Shown piece by piece: positions 53,784 to 62,735 of a stretch of DNA of 64,000 bases (its first letter is position 1; every line of letters starts with the position of its first letter). This stretch comes from Raoultibacter massiliensis (GTDB lineage: Bacteria > Actinomycetota > Coriobacteriia > Coriobacteriales > Eggerthellaceae). The DNA is taken from contig NZ_LT962670.1 of NCBI RefSeq assembly GCF_900199545.1, positions 609,870 to 673,869 of the forward strand. The letters are read 5' to 3'. A program made the translations under genes and the position numbers. Under the pieces are notes generated by a model. It was not told the DNA's origin. It saw only the letters and a program-made list of their open reading frames with translations, and did no database searches.

Positions 53784-55364
53784 ATGTCAAAAGGAACCTA
53801 TTCGTTTACCACGCCCATCTACTACGTGAACGCCGCTCCGCATCTCGGCACGGCCTACACAACCGTTGCGGCCGATACCGTGGCGCGCTATCAGCGCATG
53901 AACGGCTACGACGTTGCATTCGTTACCGGTCTCGACGAGCACGGGCAGAAGGTTGCCGAGGTTGCCGGGAAAAACGGCATGACGCCTCTTGAGTGGTGCG
54001 ACTCCATGGAGCCGAAGTTCCGCGATGCGTGGGATATGCTCGATATCACCTACACCGATTTCGTGCGGACAACCGAGCCGCGTCATGCCCGTACCGTGCA
54101 GAAATTCTGGACCGACCTCTACGAGAAAGGCTTTCTGTACAAGGGCGCCTACGAGGGTTGGTACTGCGTGCACGAAGAAACCTACTACGCCGAAAGCGAC
54201 CTCGAGAAGAACGAGGAGGGCGTGTTCGTGTGCCCCGACTGCAAGCGCCCCGTGCAGCAGGCATCGGGTGAGGAGAACTGGTTTTTCAAGCTCTCCGAAT
54301 TCGAGGACAAGCTGCTCGCTTTCTATGAGGAAAACCCCGATTTCATTCGTCCCGAAACGCGCAGGAACGAAATCGTCTCGTTCGTGAAGAGCGGGCTGAA
54401 GGATCTCTCGATCTCTCGATCCACGTTCGATTGGGGCGTGCCGCTGCCGTTCGATCAGGGGCATGTGGCCTATGTGTGGGCCGACGCGCTTTTGGCCTAC
54501 ATCACCGGTATCGGATACGCCGATCCGGAGCGCGAAGGCGAGTTCGACGCGCGCTGGCCCATGCAGTACCACTTCGTCGGCAAGGACATCATCCGTTTCC
54601 ATTGCGTGATCTGGCCCGCCATGCTCATGGCGGCGGGACTGCCCATCACCCATACGGTGTTCGGGCACGGCTTCCTTCTGACCAAGGGCGAGAAGATGTC
54701 GAAATCAAAGGGCAACGTGCTTTTGCCCGAAGACCTCGTGAAGGTTTTCGGCGTCGATGCCTATCGTTACTATTTCATGAGCGATGTGCAGTTCGGTCAC
54801 GATGGTTCGATTTCGGTAGAGCGCATGGTGCAGGTGTACAACGCCGATCTCGCCAACACGTGGGGCAATCTGTGCTCGCGCGTGTTCAACATGACCAAGA
54901 AGTACTTCGATGCGAAGGTGCCCGAGGCGCCCGCTTCGGCTGCCGAGAACCCGCTGAGGGAGATATCCGACAAGCTGTACGACGAATACGATGCCTGCAT
55001 GAGCCTCGTGGACTTTTCGGGTGCGGCCGCGGCGGTGCAGAAACTTGCAAGTCGCGTGAACCTCTACGTTGAGGAATCCGCGCCGTGGAGCCTAGCGAAA
55101 AGCGAAGAGACCGCAGGCGAGCTCGCTGCGGTCATCTACAATGCGCTCGAAGCCATTCGCATCATCGCCCTGTACATGGCGCCGTTCATGCCCCATACCT
55201 CAGCCGAGGTCTACAAGCGCCTTTCGCTTGGCGACGTGACGGCGGTCGAGGATATCGAGGCGGCAACTTCTTGGGGCCAGCTTCCGGCGGGAAACGACGT
55301 TGAGACAGGGGATCCGCTCTTTCCGCGCCTCGATGTCGAGGCGATCGACTTCGGCGTCGAATAG
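53784..55364 (+). CDS. metG: Methionyl-tRNA synthetase
   Basis: A 526-residue class I synthetase. The HIGH-type motif is PHLGTAYTT, the KMSKS loop is EKMSKSKGN, and the connective peptide carries the zinc-site cysteine pair in FVCPDCKRP. The C-terminal EMAPII-like dimerisation domain of longer MetRS proteins is absent, as in short forms. First gene of the metG-tatD-(flavin reductase)-rsmA run. AGAGGAAC precedes the ATG. Confidence 0.96.
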   Translation: MSKGTYSFTTPIYYVNAAPHLGTAYTTVAADTVARYQRMNGYDVAFVTGLDEHGQKVAEVAGKNGMTPLEWCDSMEPKFRDAWDMLDITYTDFVRTTEPRHARTVQKFWTDLYEKGFLYKGAYEGWYCVHEETYYAESDLEKNEEGVFVCPDCKRPVQQASGEENWFFKLSEFEDKLLAFYEENPDFIRPETRRNEIVSFVKSGLKDLSISRSTFDWGVPLPFDQGHVAYVWADALLAYITGIGYADPEREGEFDARWPMQYHFVGKDIIRFHCVIWPAMLMAAGLPITHTVFGHGFLLTKGEKMSKSKGNVLLPEDLVKVFGVDAYRYYFMSDVQFGHDGSISVERMVQVYNADLANTWGNLCSRVFNMTKKYFDAKVPEAPASAAENPLREISDKLYDEYDACMSLVDFSGAAAAVQKLASRVNLYVEESAPWSLAKSEETAGELAAVIYNALEAIRIIALYMAPFMPHTSAEVYKRLSLGDVTAVEDIEAATSWGQLPAGNDVETGDPLFPRLDVEAIDFGVE

Positions 55365-55437
55365 GGCGTTAGGTTGTTTGGGCCGCGCAACGGACGATAC
55401 GGGTTTCGGGTGCGATGAGATGACGAGGATCGATGCA

Positions 55438-56457
55438 ATGACTGAAAAAGCCGAACAAGCCGAAACGCCAACAGGCGAAACGGAGTCCGAAGAACCCGTT
55501 TTCTTCGATACTCTGTTCCGCCAAAAGCGAAAGCACGGGAAATATCGTGTGGTAGACGTGCCTGCAACGGGGGCCCCGATAGCGGACACCCACGCCCATC
55601 TGCAGCTATTAAGCGACCCTGCGCTCGCGCTTGCGCGCGCAGGCATGCGCGACGTTCGGTTCCTCTGCACGATAGTCGATGTGTCCGAAGACGGGTCGAC
55701 CACGTTCGACAAGCTCGATGAATGGAAGTTTCAAGGTGCGCTTATCATCAGGCGGCTCCTTACGCGACGGTGTTGAGGGCAGCCCATTCCGTGCGTGCCA
55801 CGGATTCGAATTGCAGTTGGGTGCCATCCGCATAACGCAAAAGATTACGATGAGTCGCTTGAAGCCGAGCTGTTGCGTCGCTTGGCCGATCCGCGTGTGG
55901 CTGCGCTCGGCGAGGTTGGGCTCGATTACCACTACGATTTCTCGCCGCGCCCGGTACAGATCGAGGTGTTTCGCCGGCAGATCGAAATTGCCCACGAAAC
56001 GGGGCTTCCCCTCGCGCTTCATCTTCGCGAAGCGCATGAGGAGGCGTTTCAGATCATGAACGAAGAGGGATTTCCCGAGGCCGGTGTTCTGCTTCATTGC
56101 TTCAACCTCGATTGGGACACGCTTAAGCCGTGGCTCGACAAGGGCTGCTATGCGGCGTTCGGCGGTTCGCTTACGTTCAAAAAGAGCGATGACACGCGTG
56201 AAGCCGCGCGGCGAATGCCGCTCGATCGCATTCTTACCGAAACGGATGCGCCGTACATGACTCCCGAGCCCATGCGCGGCATGGAATGCGGGCCCGACCA
56301 TGTGATATTTACGGCGGCGCGGCTTGCCGAGGTTCTCGGCTGCGCTCCCGGGCCGGAGCAAATCGATACGCTGTACAAGGTTTACGATAACGCTTTGTCG
56401 CTGCTCGATCGCGAGCCGACAGCGTGGCAGCGCGAGCATGGCGAGGTTGCGCGATGA
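55438..56457 (+). pseudogene. tatD: TatD-family metal-dependent DNase, interrupted by an in-frame TGA
   Basis: All TatD active-site stretches are present in one frame: DTHAHLQLL, LGEVGLDYHYDF, LALHLREAHEEAF, LLHCFNLDW and LTETDAPYM. The frame is broken once, at the TGA 55774-55776, and resumes unchanged (PIPCVPRIRIAVGCHPHNAK). The stop therefore looks like a point change (for instance from TGG) rather than a frameshift. Restart at GTG 55795 would give a 220-residue protein lacking the first metal-binding HxH. Start taken at 55438 (GAGG nine bases upstream), 73 bases after metG. TatD proteins are 3' exonucleases/DNases. Confidence 0.8.
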
Positions 56458-56996
56458 ACCGCCTTGTAGTGTGCGGCTCCGTTCGCCCCGAAGGAAAAAG
56501 CGCTTTGCTTTCGGCGGTGCTGATCGAGCGGATGCACGAGCTGTGGCCCGAAGATGAGCTCAACCTGTTCAGCCTTGCCGAGGATATCGATGTCGATCCG
56601 TGTTTGGCCTGCGATTTCTGCAAGCTTGGCGAGGGGTGCATCATCGATGATCCGATGCAGGATCTCTACGGGATGCTCGATGGCGCCGACAGCTTGGCGG
56701 TGGTTTCACCGATTTACTTCGCAGGTCCGCCAGCGCAGTTCAAGGCGGTGCTCGATCGTTTCCAATTGTATTTCTGGACTGATTTTCGCCAGGCGAAAAA
56801 ACGACCCGCCGAGCTGTTCGCCATTGGCGATGGGGGAGACCCCCATGGATACGAGCCGCTGGTCGGCATCCTGAGATCGGCGCTTGCGGTTGCGGGATTC
56901 AGGCTCGATGCGGTGCATGATTGCGTCGGAAGATCGTTCGACGACCTTCGCGCCGTTGCCGATTCGTGGGCGCCTGTGCAAAAGGGGAGCGAATGA
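56454..56996 (+). CDS. NADPH-dependent FMN reductase / flavodoxin-fold protein
   Basis: A 180-residue flavodoxin-fold protein. GSVRPEGKSALLS is the FMN phosphate loop, CLACDFCKLGEGC is a cysteine cluster common in iron-sulfur flavoprotein-like reductases, and VVSPIYFAGPPAQFKAVLDR is the conserved PIY segment. It could bind an Fe-S cluster as well as FMN. Starts overlapping the tatD stop (ATGA), and its own stop overlaps the rsmA start, so it is inserted into the conserved tatD-rsmA order. Confidence 0.88.
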   Translation: MNRLVVCGSVRPEGKSALLSAVLIERMHELWPEDELNLFSLAEDIDVDPCLACDFCKLGEGCIIDDPMQDLYGMLDGADSLAVVSPIYFAGPPAQFKAVLDRFQLYFWTDFRQAKKRPAELFAIGDGGDPHGYEPLVGILRSALAVAGFRLDAVHDCVGRSFDDLRAVADSWAPVQKGSE

Positions 56997-57928
56997 CGAA
57001 GCTCTCGCCGCTCGCTTCTCCTTCGGCCACCCGTGCCGTTTTGGAATCCCACGGGCTTGCTACTAAGAAGGCCCTCGGGCAGAACTTTCTCGTTAACGAT
57101 GCGATCCTCGCCAAGATCATCGATTTGGCGGATGTGGCCGAAAGCGATTTCGTGCTCGAAGTGGGACCCGGAATCGGCACGTTGACGATCGCCCTTCTCA
57201 AGCATGCAGGGCATGTGATCTCGGTCGAACGCGACAAGGATTTGCCCCAAGTGCTCGAAGAGACGCTTGCTTCATGGACGGATCGGTTCGCCCTTATCGG
57301 AAAAGATGCGTTGGGCCTGACGAGCGCGGACTTGGCTGTTGCGGCAGAGCAGCTCGGCATCATTCGGGGGGATGATGAACGATCGCTTCCCAACAAGTTC
57401 GTCGCAAATCTGCCCTATGCGGTTGCCGCAACGCTCGTGCTCGATTACTTCGAACGGTTCGAAAGCCTTGAGAGCGCAACGGTTATGGTTCAGGCCGAGG
57501 TTGCCGATCGCATGGCTGCGAAGATCGGAACGAAAAACTACGGTTCCTATACCGTTAAGCTGTCGATGTTCGCTGAGCCTGCAGGGCGGTTTTCGGTGAG
57601 TCCCGGCAATTTCTTCCCTCCGCCGCGCGTTGAAAGCTCGGTGTTGCGCCTCAATCGCAGAATCCCCGTTGACGATTCGGGGGCGCCCCTCGATTCCGAT
57701 ACGGTAAAGGCTGCATGCGTTATGGCCGACGCCGCATTTGCGAGCAGGCGCAAGACGATTGCGAACTCATGCAAGACGTACTTTGCGGGCAGGGGTGAGG
57801 CGGGTGCGCGCGCGATAGAGGCACTGCCCGCCTTGTTCGCACGTGCGGGCATCGATTCCGGGCGTCGCGGAGAATCGCTTTCCCATGCCGAGTTCGTGCG
57901 CCTCGGAACGGAGTTCGCTCGCCTCTAG
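56993..57928 (+). CDS. rsmA: 16S rRNA dimethyladenosine transferase (KsgA)
   Basis: A 311-residue enzyme dimethylating A1518 and A1519 of 16S rRNA. KALGQNFLVND, the SAM-binding VLEVGPGIGTLTIALLKHAG and the catalytic FVANLPYAVAATLVL (NLPY) are clear, followed by the C-terminal helical domain. The ATG overlaps the stop of the flavin reductase gene. A hairpin follows at 57953. The usual downstream ispE is absent here. Confidence 0.96.
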   Translation: MTKLSPLASPSATRAVLESHGLATKKALGQNFLVNDAILAKIIDLADVAESDFVLEVGPGIGTLTIALLKHAGHVISVERDKDLPQVLEETLASWTDRFALIGKDALGLTSADLAVAAEQLGIIRGDDERSLPNKFVANLPYAVAATLVLDYFERFESLESATVMVQAEVADRMAAKIGTKNYGSYTVKLSMFAEPAGRFSVSPGNFFPPPRVESSVLRLNRRIPVDDSGAPLDSDTVKAACVMADAAFASRRKTIANSCKTYFAGRGEAGARAIEALPALFARAGIDSGRRGESLSHAEFVRLGTEFARL

Positions 57929-57952
57929 GCGTCCTCTTTGGCATCTATGGCC

Positions 57953-57979
57953 GCGCTTCGACGACGTTCGCCGAAGCGC
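57953..57979 (+). terminator. Putative terminator after rsmA
   Basis: GCGCTTCG (57953-57960) pairs with CGAAGCGC (57972-57979) around an 11-base loop. No T-run follows, so termination is uncertain. Confidence 0.4.
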
Positions 57980-58112
57980 TAGAGCGGCTGGTTGCCCATC
58001 GTCTGCTTTATCGGACTCTTTCTCCCGTCGACATCTTTGCTGAACCCCTCCCCCTAGCTTCATCCGCGTGCAAAAGCGATGTTGTAAGCAATTAATATCC
58101 TATAGCACTTAA

Positions 58113-58139
58113 TTGATTTGATAAATTAGTAGATATAAT
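58113..58139 (+). promoter_or_regulatory. Promoter of the ABC importer operon
   Basis: TTGATT (58113-58118) and TATAAT (58134-58139) with a 15-base spacer, within a strikingly AT-rich patch (about 58085-58150) in otherwise GC-rich DNA. Start of the binding-protein gene is about 60 bases downstream. Confidence 0.6.
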
Positions 58140-58145
58140 CTACTA
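58127..58145 (+). promoter_or_regulatory. Operator palindrome overlapping the -10 of the importer promoter
   Basis: TAGTAGAT and ATCTACTA form a perfect 8-bp inverted repeat around ATA, covering the whole TATAAT. A dimeric repressor bound here would block transcription. A second, weaker repeat GTTAC/GTAAC lies at 58153-58168. No regulator gene adjoins. Confidence 0.6.
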
Positions 58146-58197
58146 TATGGGAGTTACCAGAATGTAACAATCGCATGAATAAGGGAAAGAGGGATTT

Positions 58198-59355
58198 ATG
58201 GAGCGGAAAAGCATGACGCGTCGTGTATTCGTGAGGGGCGCCGTTGCGAGTGCGGCGTTTGTCGGCATGGGAGGATTGCTTGCTGGCTGCGCCACCAATG
58301 CTTCAAATTCGAGTACGGCGCAAAGCGACGCATCGGCGGTCGAAGAGCCTGCGGCTTTTACGGTTAGCGACGAAGTCGAATCGCTCAAAGTGGCGACGCT
58401 TGGCAAAGATATCAAGATCGCATGCGTTCTCGTTGCGAAGGAAGAGGGCCTTTACGAGGAGGAAAAACTCGACGTTACGTTTGAGACGGTTGCGAACCTT
58501 TCCGATGGCATCACGGCGGTTTCCGAAAACAAGCTCGACGTGCTTCCCTTTGGCGTGATTCCCACCTGCACATTCGTTGGGCAGGGCGTCGAAAACGTTT
58601 GCGTGTTCGGCGGCACGATCGCCGAGGGATCCGAATGCATAGTGCTTCCCGAAAACAAGGACAGATTCAAAAAGATCGAGGATTTCAGGGGTGCCAAAGT
58701 CGGGTTCTTCCCTATGGAGACCGGTCATATCGTTATGCAGGCTCTTGCTGAAAAAGCAGGCATTATGGATGAGATCGAATGGATCATCTACAGCGATTCT
58801 AATTCCGCTATAGAGGGTGTTCGCAAAGGCGAATTCGATTGTGCGTTCGTGAATAGCGGCGGCGGGTACATCGCTTCCAAATCCGATATCGCGGTATCCA
58901 TGCAGCCCGGCGATCTCAAGCCCGATTTTCCGTGCTGCCGCCAAACCACGAACTTCGACAACCTCGAAAACAATAAGAGCGCGCTCATCAAGTTCATGAT
59001 TGCGAATTTGCGTGCTTACGAGATCATACAGAATGATCGCGAACGCGCCATTGCGGCTCTTATGGGCTATTCCGGGCAAGATCATGAATATGTCGAGAGC
59101 CTGATTTACGGCACCGATGTCTACGATGCGGCGATGATCGTTGAGATGGATCCGTATGCCGATGCCGTTTGCGATTTCTACGAGGACATGAAGACCACGG
59201 AAAATATTCCCGCTGATGCAGTTTGCAAGATGGAAGAGCACGTCGATACCACGGTATATCGCGCCGCACTCGACGAAATGATTGCGCGCGGCGAAAACGC
59301 CGATTTGTGGACCAAGCTCGACGCGGATTTCAAGAGCCATAACACGATCGTATAG
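58198..59355 (+). CDS. ABC importer substrate-binding lipoprotein (SsuA/TauA/NMT1-like)
   Basis: A 385-residue exported protein. A twin-arginine start (TRRVFVRGAVASAAFVG) ends in a lipobox LLAGC. The mature domain has the NMT1/SsuA-type fold: KIACVLVAKEEGLYEEEKLD and NKLDVLPFGVIPTCTFVGQG. Relatives bind sulfonates, nitrate, bicarbonate, or thiamine precursors; the ligand here is unknown. First gene of a complete ABC operon. Confidence 0.88.
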   Translation: MERKSMTRRVFVRGAVASAAFVGMGGLLAGCATNASNSSTAQSDASAVEEPAAFTVSDEVESLKVATLGKDIKIACVLVAKEEGLYEEEKLDVTFETVANLSDGITAVSENKLDVLPFGVIPTCTFVGQGVENVCVFGGTIAEGSECIVLPENKDRFKKIEDFRGAKVGFFPMETGHIVMQALAEKAGIMDEIEWIIYSDSNSAIEGVRKGEFDCAFVNSGGGYIASKSDIAVSMQPGDLKPDFPCCRQTTNFDNLENNKSALIKFMIANLRAYEIIQNDRERAIAALMGYSGQDHEYVESLIYGTDVYDAAMIVEMDPYADAVCDFYEDMKTTENIPADAVCKMEEHVDTTVYRAALDEMIARGENADLWTKLDADFKSHNTIV

Positions 59356-59396
59356 CCTGCGATCCGAGTTGGAAGAAAGGCGGATGACGCGCGCTT

Positions 59397-60212
59397 ATGG
59401 GTGCAATCGACATCGAGGACGTTTGCTATGCGTACCCGGAATCGGAAACAGGAGAATTCGCGCTTAGCGACGTGAGCCTTGCCATCGCGAGCGGTGAGTT
59501 CATCTGCCTGATAGGCCATTCGGGATGCGGCAAATCGACGCTGCTTTCGCTTCTTGCAGGTTTAAGCGCCCCCTCTCGGGGCTTCATTGCAATCGATGGA
59601 GCCCCTATCGAGGGTCCGAGCACTTCGCGAGCCATGGTGTTTCAGCATTACTCGTTGTTCCCTTGGATGACGGCCGTAAATAACGTGGCGTTCAGCATTC
59701 GTCGCGCCGACAGAAGCGTTTCGAAAAGCGATTCTTTGAAGAGAGCGCATGCGTATCTGGAAAAGGTCGGCATGGATGGCGAGGCCGGCAAATACCCCTA
59801 CCAGCTTTCCGGCGGCATGCAGCAGCGCGTTGCCATCGCCCGTGCTCTGTCCATGGAAAGCGATATCCTCTTGCTCGACGAGCCCTTTGGTGCCCTTGAT
59901 GCGAAGAACCGCGCCGAATTGCAGGAGCTGTTGGTTGAGCTTTGGTCGGGTGTCGATCGGAAGAAAACCGTCGTGTTCGTTACCCATGATCTGACCGAAG
60001 CGATCCTTTTGGCCGATCGAATCGTATTCATGCGACCCGGCAGAATAGAGAAAACCATACCGGTTGATTTTCCGCGTCCGCGGGATTTATCGGGGCTCGA
60101 GCACGATTGTTGCTACCAGGCCCTTCGCTCGGAGCTTCTTTCGCTGTTCTATCTCGATGAGGAGCAAACGGACGGTGCGGGGGAGAAGGGGGTTTGCGAT
60201 GGCTGCCGATGA
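59397..60212 (+). CDS. ABC importer ATP-binding protein (SsuB/TauB-like)
   Basis: A 271-residue ATPase. Walker A GHSGCGKS, Q-loop FQHYSLFPWMTAV, signature LSGGMQQRVAIARAL and Walker B LLLDEPFGALDA are intact, and the switch histidine is in FVTHDLTEA. The Q-loop FPWMT pattern is usual for nitrate/sulfonate/taurine importers. Its end overlaps the permease gene by 14 bases. Confidence 0.93.
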   Translation: MGAIDIEDVCYAYPESETGEFALSDVSLAIASGEFICLIGHSGCGKSTLLSLLAGLSAPSRGFIAIDGAPIEGPSTSRAMVFQHYSLFPWMTAVNNVAFSIRRADRSVSKSDSLKRAHAYLEKVGMDGEAGKYPYQLSGGMQQRVAIARALSMESDILLLDEPFGALDAKNRAELQELLVELWSGVDRKKTVVFVTHDLTEAILLADRIVFMRPGRIEKTIPVDFPRPRDLSGLEHDCCYQALRSELLSLFYLDEEQTDGAGEKGVCDGCR

Positions 60213-61206
60213 TCGTGTGGGCGAGAAAGCCATCAGGCGTTCGCTAGGCATCGGAGGGCGGGTGCCGGGTGCCGTGAAAACGAGGGCGGCGAAGCGCAAA
60301 CGCGTGGGATGGGTCCTGTTTTCACTCGCACATGTTCTCGGTGCGGTGCTGGTTGTGCTCGTGATGCTGCCCGGAAGAAAGACGGTGCCTTCGCCCATCC
60401 CCTTTTTAGTTGCCATTGCGCTTATCGAGTGTTTCTATCTGGTTCAGTTCAAGCGGAGGGAAAAAAGCCGTGGCGCGGCCTCGCGGATCGTCGTTTTGCT
60501 GTGGGCCTTCATGATCGTATGGGAAGTTTTTACGACCAAGCTCAATCAGTTGCATCCAGTGCTCATGCCCGCGCCTGAAGCCATTTTCAACGTATTCGCC
60601 ACGCAGTATCCCGAGCTTCTGCTTAACGTGAGTTCGTCGCTTCAGCTGCTCGTCATGGGTGCGGTTACGGCGCTTGTGGCGGGAGTTGTGCTTGGAACGA
60701 TTGTGGGTTGGATTCCGTCGCTGCGCGATGTTCTGGCGCCGATTGCACGCGTGCTCGCACCGATTCCCTCGGTTGTGTTCGCCCCCTATCTCGTTGCACT
60801 GACGCCTTCGTTTCGTGCCGCATCGGCGCTCATAATCTTTCTGGGGGTTTTCTGGCCGACGTTTATCTCGGCGATCAATCGGGTTGCCTCCATAGATCGG
60901 CGCATCATCGAATCGGCTCGAATGCTCGAGATGGGCAGTTTTTCCATGGTAACGAAAATCCTTTTGCCCTATATCATTCCCAGTGCGCTCGGTGGGTTGA
61001 ATATGCAGCTGACGTCTTCGATAACCATGTTGACGTTCGCCGAGATGCTTGGAGCTAGCTCGGGTATGGGGTATTACATTATCAACTACACGAACTTTGC
61101 GAATTATACCAACGTGATTGCGGGGATAATCGTGGTAGGCATCGTTGTCACGCTGCTTAACTGGCTGATCAACGTTGTAAAGCGGCATGCAATAAAGTGG
61201 CGATGA
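60199..61206 (+). CDS. ABC importer permease (SsuC/TauC-like)
   Basis: A 335-residue inner-membrane protein. After a basic N-terminus and two extra hydrophobic segments comes the BPD_transp_1 domain with six helices; the coupling helix region is SARMLEMGSFSMVTKILLPY (the EAA-like loop). The N-terminal extension is longer than in typical SsuC. ATG at 60199 overlaps the ATPase gene. Confidence 0.9.
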   Translation: MAADDRVGEKAIRRSLGIGGRVPGAVKTRAAKRKRVGWVLFSLAHVLGAVLVVLVMLPGRKTVPSPIPFLVAIALIECFYLVQFKRREKSRGAASRIVVLLWAFMIVWEVFTTKLNQLHPVLMPAPEAIFNVFATQYPELLLNVSSSLQLLVMGAVTALVAGVVLGTIVGWIPSLRDVLAPIARVLAPIPSVVFAPYLVALTPSFRAASALIIFLGVFWPTFISAINRVASIDRRIIESARMLEMGSFSMVTKILLPYIIPSALGGLNMQLTSSITMLTFAEMLGASSGMGYYIINYTNFANYTNVIAGIIVVGIVVTLLNWLINVVKRHAIKWR

Positions 61207-61319
61207 GCCGTTTGCCGCATTGGCTGAGAGCTTTGAGGCCAAACACTGCGATGAGGGCAATGCGGGGTATGGCATAGCGAAAGGGGTTGCCGCGTGAATG
61301 GCAGCCGAGAGGAGAGAGC

Positions 61320-62036
61320 ATGTCCATAGGATTAGCTGTTTGCTTGGTGTGCGGGAACCCGCTCGATTATTTCGAGGAGGCGCAGGAAGTCACGTGCCAC
61401 ATCTGCGGAAAGAAAGAGACGGGGCATTCCGTTTGTTCTTCGGGGCACTACGTATGCGATGAGTGCCATCGCGCGGGCGGCGTCGAGCAGACGATGTCGT
61501 ACTGCCGCGCATCCGATTCGAAAGACCCCATCGGGATAGCCATGAAAATCATGGACGACAAATCCATTTTTCCAAACGGCCCGGAGCATCATACCCTGGT
61601 GGGAGCTGCGTTGCTAACCGCGTATAGCAACGCCGGGGGAGAAATCGATCTTGATCGCGCGCTCGAAGAGCTTCGTGCGCGAAGCTTGAACGTCCCTGGG
61701 GGAACCTGTGGTTTTTGGGGCACCTGTGGCGCGGCGGTGAGCGCGGGCATGTATATGAGCATCGTGAGCGGCTCGACCCCGATGTCGCGCGAACCGTGGG
61801 CGCAGACCACGCGATTGACGGCGTGCATTCTCGATCGCCTTGCCGACCTCGGGGGGCCGCGATGCTGCAAGCGCACGTCGTTTACGGCCATCAAAACGGC
61901 TGTCGAATACACGGATGAAGTATGCGGAGTGAGCATGGAGCTGCCTGAAAAGATCGTATGCACGCACTTCGCGCGCAACAGGGAGTGCTTGCGGGCCGAT
62001 TGCCCGTATTTCCCGAATCGTCAGAGCGGGAAATAG
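61320..62036 (+). CDS. Cysteine-rich DUF5714-domain protein
   Basis: A 238-residue cytosolic protein. It begins with a rubredoxin/zinc-ribbon-like stretch (CLVCGNPLDYF, CHICGK, CDECHRAGG), then GGTCGFWGTCGAAVSAGMYM and ends with CRA(D)CPYFP-type cysteines (ECLRADCPYF): well over ten cysteines in all, suggesting zinc or Fe-S binding. This matches the uncharacterised DUF5714 family. It lies 113 bases after the ABC permease in the same direction and may belong to that operon. GAGGAG precedes the ATG. Confidence 0.75.
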   Translation: MSIGLAVCLVCGNPLDYFEEAQEVTCHICGKKETGHSVCSSGHYVCDECHRAGGVEQTMSYCRASDSKDPIGIAMKIMDDKSIFPNGPEHHTLVGAALLTAYSNAGGEIDLDRALEELRARSLNVPGGTCGFWGTCGAAVSAGMYMSIVSGSTPMSREPWAQTTRLTACILDRLADLGGPRCCKRTSFTAIKTAVEYTDEVCGVSMELPEKIVCTHFARNRECLRADCPYFPNRQSGK

Positions 62037-62172
62037 CGGTTCGAAGAGCGCGAACCACGGCAGATGCTGCGGTAGATATCGAGCTGCAGCAGGGGTTTCG
62101 GCAGATTGTCTGCATATTATCAATAAAATGTCATCGAAACATGCAGATTCTGTTAAGCATTGACTCCCATGG

Positions 62173-62178
62173 TATAAT
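62173..62178 (+). promoter_or_regulatory. Likely -10 of veg
   Basis: A consensus TATAAT about 45 bases before the veg start, in an AT-rich patch. TTGACT (62160-62165) is too close to pair with it; TGTTAA (62151-62156) at 16 bases is a weak -35 candidate. Confidence 0.45.
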
Positions 62179-62222
62179 CCCATGCTGTTATTTCTGTAAT
62201 ATGAGTCACATGTGAGGAATGA

Positions 62223-62576
62223 GTGAGCATGGATTTAGCTAAGCAGGCGAAAATCGTGGATGGAATCCACGATACGTTGCATGATTTCGTCGGCCAGCGG
62301 CTGAAGGTGCGCGCCAATATGGGTCGTTCCAAGATCGTCGAGAGCGAAGGCGTTTTGACGCAAGTGCATCCCCAGCTGTTCATCCTGGAAGTTGATCGCA
62401 AGCGCGGTCGTACCGCTCGTCAGTCGTATCAGTACGTCGACGTGTTGACCGGTATGGTCGAGCTTTCGCAGGATGGCGAGCCGCTGTTCGAGCCCTTTAT
62501 CGAGGAAACCCCTATCGACGAGGCGCCGATGGTGCTCGAAGAGGACGCCGAGGAAAAAGAGACGGTTCTTTCGTAG
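62223..62576 (+). CDS. veg: Veg-family protein (DUF1021)
   Basis: A 117-residue small protein. The Veg core is plain: LKVRANMGRSKIVESEGVL, HPQLFILEVD and YQYVDVLTGMVELS. In Bacillus subtilis Veg stimulates biofilm-gene expression; its role in Actinobacteria is unknown. The C-terminal 30 residues are strongly acidic and not part of the family. GTG at 62223 has GAGG five bases upstream; ATG at 62229 is the alternative. Confidence 0.9.
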   Translation: MSMDLAKQAKIVDGIHDTLHDFVGQRLKVRANMGRSKIVESEGVLTQVHPQLFILEVDRKRGRTARQSYQYVDVLTGMVELSQDGEPLFEPFIEETPIDEAPMVLEEDAEEKETVLS

Positions 62577-62608
62577 AGCCAGTCCGAAAACAATCATGTT
62601 CAACAGAG

Positions 62609-62634
62609 GCGCCCGTCATCGACGGGCGCTTTTT
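62609..62634 (+). terminator. Terminator after veg
   Basis: GCGCCCGTC / GACGGGCGC, a perfect 9-bp stem with an ATC loop, followed by TTTTT. Confidence 0.92.
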
Positions 62635-62735
62635 GCGCTCAAGGCTCTTGCAGGCAAGCTCTTCCGTGCGTGTTCAGGGAAAAATGTCGCATGGGCTTCG
62701 ATGCGGCAAGCACCGAACGACCGCCAATCTGGGGG

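Noticed and set aside
55774..55776. TGA in tatD as a selenocysteine codon
   Set aside because: A weak GGCA...CCC / GGGTGCC pairing can be drawn downstream, but TatD has no known selenoprotein members and the position is not catalytic. A nonsense change or sequence error is simpler.
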